A stretch of DNA of 44,252 nt from CAZHGD01 sp964531735. Lineage in GTDB: Bacteria > Armatimonadota > UBA10988. Below the pieces are notes generated by a model. The model worked only from the letters and a program-made list of their open reading frames with translations. It searched no databases and had not been told where the DNA came from. The stretch lies in the NCBI GenBank assembly GCA_964531735.1, contig CAZHGD010000048.1, positions 1 to 44,252 of the forward strand, read 5' to 3'. A program made the position numbers and the translations under genes. Positions 1 to 6,381 of the stretch are shown here, one piece after another (the stretch's first letter is position 1; every line of letters begins with the position of its first letter).

Positions 1-291
1 TCGCACCACTGCGGCCCGGATCGCGGATCCGCTGTTGGAGCCGGTTTGCGCACTAGCAGACCGGCTGCCTGTGGCACACAGGTGGTCCCATACCGTTGCC
101 TCAGCCCCAATCGCCTCTCGAACGTGGCGGGCGTACCGCGCACCCTCGTTGCGTCACAGTTGCCAAGTGCGGCATGGGTCGCGTTGAAGGCAACGCACAG
201 AGCGGTCGGCCCGCGACCCCACGATGCCGGCGACGACCGGACGTTGCACCGGGACGGGGGCGCTACCAAACGACGGTGGCGAGTCCGCGCA
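1..291. other. Left edge, no gene recognised
   Basis: The plus-strand frame that enters the first gene is open from about position 46, but the peptide it would encode up to 291 looks non-coding: no signal peptide, no motif, and a composition typical of random high-GC frames. It contains a small palindrome, GCGGATCCGC, near 25-34. I see no convincing promoter. I treat it as intergenic upstream DNA of the lipoprotein gene that follows. Confidence 0.5.
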
Positions 292-1378
292 ATGGCGCCC
301 TGCCTGGTGCTTGGGCTACTGGTGCACGGCTGCGGTGGTGGTAGCAGTCAGGTGGCGTCGCCAGCGCGGGCGGACCAGACGCACCAGGCCGACACCAACG
401 GCGACGGCCGGATCACCATCGACGAACTGACTGCCTACCTTCAGGCGTGGAAGCAGGGCACCCATGACAGCATCACGCTGGTCACCAACGCCATCGCGCT
501 GTGGACAGGTGGCGAGGTCTACCACTACGACTGCACCGCCAACCCGCCGTTCGTCAGCGAGACGGTCAGCCCGGCACCGAGCACCCCGGTCCGCATCCTG
601 CTTGTGGGCAACAGCTTCACCTATGTCAACGGTGGTCTGGAGAGCTACCTGAACGGCCTCACGGGCGCAGGCACCGCCAGCGAGGTGGCCGTTGGGGGCT
701 ACTCTGCAGAACCACTACAACCCCACCGCGACCATGGCCGCCATCCGCACCGGCCGGTACCCGTACGTGGTGCTCCAGGGCCAGAGCCAAGAACCGGTGT
801 ACAACTACGCCGACTTTGCCGACTACGCCGGCAAGCTCGATCAGGCGGTGCGGGCCGCGGGCGGCCGGAGCATCATCTTCATGACCTGGGAGCGGCCGGA
901 CAGCATCGGCTACGGGGTGACCACGGCTGCCCTGGCCGACGCTTGCACCAAGCTGGGCCAGGCGCTCCAGGTCAAGGTGGCGCCGGCCGGGCTGGCCTTT
1001 GCCCAGGCGCTGAGCGACCGGCCCGGCCTGGCGCTGAAGGTTGCGGGCGACGGCAACGGCCACGAGACCGCAGCCGGCAGCTACCTGGCCGCGTGTGTCC
1101 TCTATGCCCTGGTCTATGGCACGCCAGTGGGCAACTCCTATGGCGCCGGTCTGAGCGATGGTGACCGTGCCTTTCTACAGCAGACGGCGGCCAAGGTCAC
1201 CGCCGACTACCTCAAGGCCAAATCCTGGATCACCGCCGTCAGACAGCCAAGGGCGCGGCGGGCGGCCTACTGCGCCTCGAACCAGCGCTGCACGGCCCGG
1301 AAGCGCTCCTCGGGCACGACGATGCCGTCGGCGAAGGCGCCGAGCACCACGTGCGCCGCGCGCAGCCGTGGCGTGTAG
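292..1378 (+). CDS. SGNH/GDSL-type hydrolase lipoprotein (DUF4886-like) with EF-hand, frameshifted
   Basis: Exported lipoprotein esterase-like protein, interrupted by a frameshift. From ATG 292 a hydrophobic stretch ends in the lipobox LVHGC followed by glycines, so it should be lipid-anchored. The basic run KRRWRVR lies just before this ATG, so an upstream TTG (244) may be the true start. A perfect EF-hand/dockerin-like calcium loop, DTNGDGRITIDE, begins at 391. The SGNH block RILLVGNSFTY follows (589-621). The frame then breaks in a run of five G at 694-698: dropping one G joins it to the frame that reads ATLQNHYNP, then VVLQGQSQEPVYNY and FMTWERP, typical of DUF4886-type hydrolases. The last 45 or so residues, after AKSWITA, run antisense into the next gene and look non-native, so the stop may also be lost. 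Substrate unknown; carbohydrate esters are a guess from context. Either a pseudogene or a homopolymer error. Confidence 0.7.
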
Positions 1379-2343
1379 AGCCGGTCGAGCGCCGGGCCGA
1401 TGGCCTCGACCGGTCCGCTGACGAAGGTGGCCGGGTCGAGCACGCCGATGATGATCAGGTCGTCGCCGAGCACGTCGAGCGCCAGCTCCCACGGCGTGTT
1501 GCCCACCGGCGGCGGCGTGAGCGCGTGGATACCGTCACAGCCGGTCTCGCGGATGTCGGTGAGAATGTCGCGCACGTGCCCGCACATGTGCAGCAGCGCG
1601 GGCTTCCCGGCCGCCTGGACGCGCTCGACGAAGTCGCGCTGGTGCGGCAGGTTGTAGCGGCGGTAGAACTGCGGGCCGATGTACAGCGTGCTGGTGTTCT
1701 CGCACAGCGTCACCGACTCCCACGGCCCGGCGGCCAGTTGGTCGAAGGCGGCCAGCTCGCACTCGTGCATCAGCGCGATCAACTCGGCCAGCTCGTCGGG
1801 GTGGTCGCAGTGCAGGTAGTAGAACGCCTCGGTGCCGAGGTCATTCTCCAGCAGCCGCGGCAGCGTGGACGGCCCCCAGAAGCGCGTCACCACGCCGGTG
1901 TCGCCAATCAGCTCGTCGATGGCGGCCAGCGCCGCGGTATCGTCGTGCGGCTCGAAGCGCGCGCCTTCCCACAAGCCCCGGTAGAGTCGCAGTTCGGCCA
2001 GGCTGGTCACCGCGAACTTGACGGGGTGTCCGGCCTGCCAGATGGCGGTGAGGGTGCCGGCGGGCGTGTGGTACTCGACGGTGGTCCGCTCGCCGTCGGG
2101 CCGGCTGACCACCTCGACGCCGTCGGGCCAACGCAATTCCGGCGTGCGAAAGCCGTACGGCGTGCCCCAGCCGTTGAGCAGGAACACATCGCAGCCGAGC
2201 GAGCGGTAGAAGTCGAGGCCGCCGCTGCCGCGCAACTCCTCGGGCAGATGCGCCAGCGTGGCGCCATCGACCAGCGTGGTCCACGAGAGACCCTCGTGCG
2301 GCTGGCGTGAGAGGATGGCGCGCAGGCGGTCGCGACCGGTCAT
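1267..2343 (-). CDS. Uroporphyrinogen decarboxylase (URO-D) family methyltransferase-like protein
   Basis: A 358-residue soluble protein of the URO-D fold, closest in character to the MtaA/CmuA-type cobalamin-dependent methyltransferases rather than haem-pathway HemE. The N-terminus MTGRDRLRAIL is the usual opening of this subfamily (family knowledge). Residues 252-256 read HMCGH; the His-x-Cys pair is the zinc-binding motif that activates the thiol acceptor in MtaA-like enzymes, and it is followed by the typical GCDGIHALTPPPVGNT segment. This supports methyl transfer over porphyrin decarboxylation. No haem or methanogenesis gene is nearby, so the substrate cannot be named; in these phyla such genes often sit among sugar-catabolism genes. 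The start at 2343 is the first ATG before the conserved N-terminus; its Shine-Dalgarno is weak. Its 3' end overlaps the broken lipoprotein gene by 112 bp on the opposite strand. Confidence 0.8.
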   Translation of the reverse strand: MTGRDRLRAILSRQPHEGLSWTTLVDGATLAHLPEELRGSGGLDFYRSLGCDVFLLNGWGTPYGFRTPELRWPDGVEVVSRPDGERTTVEYHTPAGTLTAIWQAGHPVKFAVTSLAELRLYRGLWEGARFEPHDDTAALAAIDELIGDTGVVTRFWGPSTLPRLLENDLGTEAFYYLHCDHPDELAELIALMHECELAAFDQLAAGPWESVTLCENTSTLYIGPQFYRRYNLPHQRDFVERVQAAGKPALLHMCGHVRDILTDIRETGCDGIHALTPPPVGNTPWELALDVLGDDLIIIGVLDPATFVSGPVEAIGPALDRLYTPRLRAAHVVLGAFADGIVVPEERFRAVQRWFEAQ

Positions 2344-2665
2344 GGGCGGCTTCGCTATCTGGGCGCCGTGGCCCGGCGGTCCGCTTCGACGAGGGTCGGT
2401 ACGGTCCTCTGTGCGCGCTGCTCGGTTCGTGCCAGGGCGGGGCAGGAGGGTGGCACAGCTTGGCTACCGGAGCCGGATCGCCCAGAGCCTGGCGGACGGC
2501 GTGCAGTTGCACGAGGTGCCCGGTCTGCGCGCCTCTTGGCCACGAAGTCGGTGACCAACAGGGAATCGCCGGTTGGCAGCTCCGTCAGCTACTTGGCGGC
2601 CACATCGCCAGGCGCAGATACCCATCCGAGAGCCATGGTCAGTTCGTCTGGCCAACGGTGTGACG
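2344..2665. other. Gene-poor spacer carrying a gene relic
   Basis: Between the URO-D gene and the small membrane protein gene there is no intact gene. The only recognisable content is the decayed 5' copy of the beta-lactamase-fold gene (listed separately, 2409-2518). The rest (2519-2665) shows no motif, promoter or repeat that I can support. Confidence 0.5.
2409..2518 (+). pseudogene. Relic of the 5' end of the beta-lactamase-fold gene
   Basis: This stretch is a degenerate copy of the start of the gene at 3280. The presumptive GTG at 2450 opens VAQLGYRSRIAQSLADG, matching VAQPDYRNQIAQSLADG; 43 of 51 bases agree by hand alignment. It then jumps to VQLHEV, matching VRLHEV of the intact gene about 16 codons further on, so an internal deletion has occurred. 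The upstream 40 bases also align with the promoter and leader of the intact gene (CTGTGCGCGCT versus CTGCACGCGCT, and GCAGGAGGGTGGCAC versus GCAGTAGGGTGGCAC), but the TATACT box is lost. Similarity ends after LHEV and the frame closes at 2554. It is the remnant of a tandem or dispersed duplication. Confidence 0.7.
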
Positions 2666-2878
2666 TTAGGCCGCGCACGTCGCTACCCACCCGGCCGCGC
2701 AGGCTGCGGCGATGAGCGAGACCACGGTGACGACGATCTCCGCCGGTGGGCAGTACGGGTAGTCGTCGTTGGGGCCCTTCCGCAGGCCATCGCGGCCACC
2801 TTTGTTGACGAGACCATAGTGGGCAACCATCGCTATGGGATGGAACACGAGAAGGACTACTGCCCCCACGAAGACCAC
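2666..2878 (-). CDS. Small two-helix membrane protein, unknown function
   Basis: A 70-residue candidate protein with two hydrophobic segments: VFVGAVVLLVFHPIAMVAH at the N-terminus and IVVTVVSLIAAACAAGWVA near the C-terminus, separated by a charged linker (NKGGRDGLRKGPNDDY). The hairpin layout and clean segment spacing look protein-like rather than a random frame. I chose GTG 2878 because a good ribosome site, AGAGGT, lies 8 bases upstream (2887-2892); the frame is open further upstream but that part is antisense to the palindromic repeat and has no protein character. I recognise no family. It stands alone on the minus strand between a gene relic and the palindrome. A chance frame remains possible. 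Confidence 0.45.
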   Translation of the reverse strand: MVFVGAVVLLVFHPIAMVAHYGLVNKGGRDGLRKGPNDDYPYCPPAEIVVTVVSLIAAACAAGWVATCAA

Positions 2879-3046
2879 GCTTGCTGACCTCTGTAGGTTC
2901 GCTCTGGGGTCGTTCGAGCACCTTGTCCGGGCTGAAGCGCACGCTGGCGCTCGGCGGGCGCCGCGCGATGCGCGCTGGGTGCGCGACGCACAGCAGTTGG
3001 CCGGAGCCGCCCGACCGCTTCGGGGCCAGGTCAGCAGGTTCCCAAA

Positions 3047-3176
3047 CATCACCGCCAGCGCTGAGGAGGGGCCTACAGGCCCCGTCTCGAAGCGCGGCGA
3101 GACTGGATCCGCCCACTCGCCGTACTTCGAGACGGCCTGCGGCCTCCTCAGCACTGGCGGATCGGGGGCGGCGGCG
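3047..3176 (+). repeat. Dispersed 130-bp palindromic element, copy A
   Basis: An imperfect long hairpin: left arm at 3060-3092 starts GCTGAGGAGG and ends GTCTCGAAG; right arm 3125-3152 is its reverse complement with small gaps (CTTCGAGAC...CCTCCTCAGC). The loop holds GGATCCGCC, which can also pair with GGCGGATC just outside the right arm (3156-3163). A second copy lies at 10770. Hand alignment gives 14 mismatches and no gaps over 130 bases, with arms better conserved than loop. No transposase or target duplication is visible. It sits about 50 bases upstream of the -35 box of the next gene. Confidence 0.75.
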
Positions 3177-3223
3177 CCGTGACAACGGCCCTCGCGCAGC
3201 CCGCCCGCCTGCCTCAACTCGGC

Positions 3224-3252
3224 TCGGCAAGCTCGTCTGCACGCGCTATACT
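3224..3252 (+). promoter_or_regulatory. Sigma-70-type promoter of the beta-lactamase-fold gene
   Basis: Boxes TCGGCA (3224-3229) and TATACT (3247-3252) are 17 bases apart, 4 of 6 and 5 of 6 to consensus. The -10 box is about 28 bases before the GTG start. The relic at 2409 has lost this -10 box. Confidence 0.5.
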
Positions 3253-3279
3253 CCGCTCGCGTCAGCGCGGAGCAGTAGG

Positions 3280-4290
3280 GTGGCACAACCTGACTACCGG
3301 AACCAGATTGCGCAGAGCCTGGCCGACGGCCTGTCGTGGGGCGTCGAGGTCATCGCCGGTGACGCCGGCGGCGTACGGCTGCACGAGGTCTTCGGCGAGG
3401 CCGACGGCGAGACGTCGCGGCGCTTGACGCCTGACCTGCTGTACGACTTGGCCAGTGTCACCAAGGTGGCCGCCACCGCGATGGCGTGCGCGGTCTGCTA
3501 CGACCGTGGCCTGCTCGACCCGGCGGCGCCGTTGCGGGCCTACCTGCCGCTCCACCACGCCGGTGGCGCCGTGGCGCTGCGCGAGCTGGCCACGCACACC
3601 TCGGGCTATGACAACAGCAAGCCGTACCACGCCGGCTGGCCGGCGGGCGAGGCGTTCGACCAGGCTGTGCTGGCCACCGAGCCGGCCCGCGCGCCGGGGC
3701 AGGCGTTCGAGTACTCGTGCGTGAACTACATCCTGCTCGGTCTGGTGGTGGAGGCGGTGACCGGTGAGCGGCTGGATCGCTTCTGCGAGCGCGCGGTCTA
3801 CGCGCCGCTCGGAATGGCCGCAACGCGGTTCGGCCCGCTGTCCGAGCCGGCCGAGAGGCTGGTCCGGATGCCGACGGTGCCGGCGGGCGTCATCTCCGAC
3901 GAAGGCGCGCGTGCCGCGGGCCGGCCCATCGGCAACGCCGGGCTGTTCGCTACGGCGTCCGACCTGGCGCGCTGGGCGATGATGCTCTTGCGCGGCGGCG
4001 CGCCGCTGCTCTCGCCGCGCGCGGTGGCGCTGTTGACCCAGCGCGCGACGCCGGAGCACCTGCGCCCGCGGAGCTTCGGCTGGGATATGGGCGACGACCT
4101 GCGTCCGGCCGGCTGGTCGCCGGCGACCATCTACCACACCGGCTGGACCGGCCAGACCGTGGCCATCGATCCGGCGCGCGGTGTGTTCGCGGTCGTGCTG
4201 ACCAACCGCACGGGCGACCATGAGCGCGCGCGCGAGGTGCGGCGCGACATCGCCGCGGCGGTGGCCCAGGCGGTGGTGCCCAGCGGATGA
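3280..4290 (+). CDS. Serine hydrolase of the beta-lactamase (class C / penicillin-binding) family
   Basis: A 336-residue enzyme of the PF00144 fold, which covers class C beta-lactamases, DD-peptidases and esterases. The catalytic SxxK is SVTK at residues 59-62; the second motif is Tyr145 in YSCVN; the third is HTG at 286-288 in HTGWTG, replacing KTG as in many esterase-like members. Supporting family blocks are LREL-THTSGYDNS and FEYSCVNYILLGLVVE. No signal peptide follows GTG 3280, so a cytoplasmic esterase or amidase is more likely than a beta-lactamase. GTG 3280 is chosen because of the promoter just upstream and because the relic copy conserves this codon and its leader. The open frame upstream is non-coding. 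It converges on the secreted glycosidase gene with only 19 bases between the stop codons. Confidence 0.85.
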   Translation: MAQPDYRNQIAQSLADGLSWGVEVIAGDAGGVRLHEVFGEADGETSRRLTPDLLYDLASVTKVAATAMACAVCYDRGLLDPAAPLRAYLPLHHAGGAVALRELATHTSGYDNSKPYHAGWPAGEAFDQAVLATEPARAPGQAFEYSCVNYILLGLVVEAVTGERLDRFCERAVYAPLGMAATRFGPLSEPAERLVRMPTVPAGVISDEGARAAGRPIGNAGLFATASDLARWAMMLLRGGAPLLSPRAVALLTQRATPEHLRPRSFGWDMGDDLRPAGWSPATIYHTGWTGQTVAIDPARGVFAVVLTNRTGDHERAREVRRDIAAAVAQAVVPSG

Positions 4291-4309
4291 CGGCGCCACC
4301 GCTGCCGCC

Positions 4310-5899
4310 TCACCCGGCCCACCAGTAGCGCCAGCCGCGCGCCGGAACGTCCACCGGCGTGCCGTTCAGCCTCACCGTCACCGGCTGGTCAGCGAAGCTC
4401 TCGATGACCCAACTGCGGTCGCTGAACAGATACAGGGCGACCTGGTTCGGCGCCTCGAAGGTGGCGTCGACCGCGCGGAGCAGCGGCGCGCGCAGGCGGT
4501 CGAGCTCGGCTTGAGGCAACGCCAGCAGCGACTTCGGGTGGCCCTTGACGGGCAGGACCTGCACGTTCGGCGCGTCCAGCTTGAGCTTGCCGGCCAGTGC
4601 CTTGGCCAGGCCGTCGGTCAGCAAGACCGGCTTGCCCGCGGCCAGGAAGGCGGTCAGCCGCGGCACCAGTTCGGTGTCCTTCAGCGCATGGAGCGACAGG
4701 AACACCGCGGGCGCGGCGCTGGGGAACTCGTGGCACGGCACCAGCGGCAGGCCCAACATGCCGACGAAGTCGAAGACCTTCGGCTCGTTGCCGGGCGAGC
4801 TGCTCGGCGGCTTGTAGGCCGCGATGCCGACGATGGTCCGGCGGCTGACCTGCTCGGCCACCGCCAGCAACTCCGGCAGGTGCGGGCGTAGCGCGACGAT
4901 GTCCTGCGGACCGTTGACCGCGGTCGGCTCGATATGGCCGCAGTAGAGGTAGCCGTAGCTGTGCAGCAGCGACTCCCGCGCGCCGCCGAGCACGGTCTGG
5001 CGGGCCTGCTCGACATAGTGCTGCGCGGTGGTGCGCAGCGGGTCGTACCAGGCGCCGCCGCACTTGGCGCCGCCGATGCCGCCCAGCCAACGCATCAGGA
5101 AGTAGCCGGCATACTGCGGCGTGCCGCCCCACACCGGGTCGTGGTAGTCACGGGTCTCGGTGCCCACCCAGGTGCGGTCGAAGTCGGCGGTCTCGCGCAC
5201 CACGTCGTAGCCCTGCTCGTGGTAGGTGTCGTACCACAGCGGGTACTTGATGATCACCTGTACCTTGGGGTTGACCCGCTTGGCCGGCTGCAGAATGCGC
5301 TCGTGGGACAGCCGGCCCAGCAGTGTGCAGCGGTAGTCGGACCAACTGGTCGAGGGCACCGGGTACTGACCGCTGCCGGTGGTGATGGTCCGCGCCTGGC
5401 GCGCCGCGTCGCACTGCGCGCAGCGGCAGTCGGTGAACCAGAAGTCGTCGATCATGACCTCGTCGAACAGGCCGGCGGTGTACTCGAAGATCTCCTGCAG
5501 CCGCTGCTGCGTGGGCCGGTCGGTGTAGCAGCCGACCACGTTCCAGCCCGTCGAGGACTGGCCCACATTGGTCGGTGTGACGCAACCGGAGACGAGGAAA
5601 CCCGCGCCGATGAACCGCGCTTTGACCCGCTCCAGCAGCGGACGCGGCACCAGGTAGTCGTAGCGGAAGGTCTCCAGGTAGACCTTGGTCACACCGGTCT
5701 GGCGGCACCACTCCACGGCCGTGGCCAGACCCTCGTCGGTGGCCAGCAGATCGCGGATCTCCTGGGCCTTGACGGTGGTCGAGAACCGATGCACGGACGC
5801 CTTGGCCCGGGCCAGCGTCCACAGTTCGGGTTCGTTGGCGGCCAGCGGCGCGGCGAGGAGGGTGGCCGAAGCCAACGAAGCGAGGACCTGAGGTTGCAT
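4310..5899 (-). CDS. Secreted putative glycoside hydrolase (TIM-barrel type), family not certain
   Basis: A 529-residue exported protein. The N-terminus MQPQVLASLASATLLAAPLAA is a short signal peptide. The core reads like a beta/alpha barrel: TKVYLETFRYDYLVP, GAGFLVSGCVTP, DEVMIDDFWFTDC, and VQVIIKYPLWYD. The acidic pair in MIDDFWF is the best catalytic candidate, and it is followed by a CRCAQC cluster, similar in position to the cysteine cluster of DUF4838-type proteins. The last 80 or so residues (LYLFSDRSWVIESF, then TVRLNGTPVDV) look like a small C-terminal beta domain. I recognise the type from secreted proteins of Acidobacteria and Planctomycetes but cannot name a GH family. It stands alone; the upstream gene is divergent. 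Confidence 0.6.
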   Translation of the reverse strand: MQPQVLASLASATLLAAPLAANEPELWTLARAKASVHRFSTTVKAQEIRDLLATDEGLATAVEWCRQTGVTKVYLETFRYDYLVPRPLLERVKARFIGAGFLVSGCVTPTNVGQSSTGWNVVGCYTDRPTQQRLQEIFEYTAGLFDEVMIDDFWFTDCRCAQCDAARQARTITTGSGQYPVPSTSWSDYRCTLLGRLSHERILQPAKRVNPKVQVIIKYPLWYDTYHEQGYDVVRETADFDRTWVGTETRDYHDPVWGGTPQYAGYFLMRWLGGIGGAKCGGAWYDPLRTTAQHYVEQARQTVLGGARESLLHSYGYLYCGHIEPTAVNGPQDIVALRPHLPELLAVAEQVSRRTIVGIAAYKPPSSSPGNEPKVFDFVGMLGLPLVPCHEFPSAAPAVFLSLHALKDTELVPRLTAFLAAGKPVLLTDGLAKALAGKLKLDAPNVQVLPVKGHPKSLLALPQAELDRLRAPLLRAVDATFEAPNQVALYLFSDRSWVIESFADQPVTVRLNGTPVDVPARGWRYWWAG

Positions 5900-6073
5900 G
5901 GCGCGTCTGCTCCGCGCTCATGTTACACCCGATGGGGTGGTCGCGTCGGCGTCAGGGTCGCGCGTGACCGGCCGCAAACAGTTCGCGGTCGGCCAAAGGT
6001 GGTGCATTGTCTGAGGTGGTCGCCGTGGAACGGGTGGGCGCTCGCCGCGGTGGACCGCCGAGGAGCGGCGCTG

Positions 6074-6292
6074 ATGCGCAAGGTCGGGTCGCTGCTGATC
6101 AGGCTGGTCCTGGTGGGGTGCCGGTCGTCGGCCGGTGGGCCGTCGCCGAGCGGTGCCACGGCGCTGCACCGCGCGGCGGCCGGCGGACAGACGGAGGTTG
6201 TCACGCTCCTGCTCGCCCGCGGCGCCGAGCCGAACGCCCAGGGCGCCGGCGGCGTGGCGCCACTACACTGGGCCGCGGAGCCGCGGTGGTGA
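6074..6292 (+). CDS. Tiny ankyrin-repeat lipoprotein, frameshifted
   Basis: From ATG 6074, behind GAGGAG at 6060-6065, a lipoprotein signal ends in LVLVGC. Then come one full ankyrin repeat (GATALHRAAAGGQTEVVTLL, then LARGAEPNA) and the start of a second (GVAPLHWAA), after which the frame stops at 6292 as EPRW. A second frame continues the broken repeat as AAVVTMLRARGAAE and stops at 6324, so one indel around 6268-6285 has split the second repeat. Repaired, the protein would be about 83 residues. It lies directly upstream of two long ankyrin genes and looks like the shrunken first member of that family. It could be a true short gene with a sequencing error, or a decaying paralogue. Confidence 0.55.
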   Translation: MRKVGSLLIRLVLVGCRSSAGGPSPSGATALHRAAAGGQTEVVTLLLARGAEPNAQGAGGVAPLHWAAEPRW

Positions 6293-6381
6293 CCATGCTC
6301 CGTGCTCGGGGCGCGGCCGAGTAGGAGTGTGCGAGCGCGGGTGGCCACCGGGCCAAGGCTGGGGCCATGGGAGGAGCAGGC

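Larger units (their letters stand above)
2879..3279. other. Intergenic stretch with palindromic repeat and promoter
   Basis: About 400 bases without a gene. It contains copy A of the 130-bp palindromic repeat (3047-3176) and the promoter of the beta-lactamase-fold gene (3224-3252). The plus-strand frame is open across it from 2881, but the peptide is low-complexity, crosses the repeat and has no motif, so I do not count it as an N-terminal extension of the downstream gene. Confidence 0.55.

Noticed and set aside
3047..3176. Insertion sequence end or attachment site
   Set aside because: No transposase or integrase gene lies between or beside the two copies, and no flanking target duplication is visible, so only a dispersed repeat is claimed.
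2881..3279. N-terminal extension of the beta-lactamase-fold protein
   Set aside because: The added peptide spans the palindromic repeat and the promoter, and the relic copy conserves the GTG at 3280 with its leader.
3280..4290. Antibiotic-resistance class C beta-lactamase
   Set aside because: No signal peptide, HTG instead of KTG and YSC instead of YAN point to an esterase or amidase of the same fold, so no resistance claim is made.
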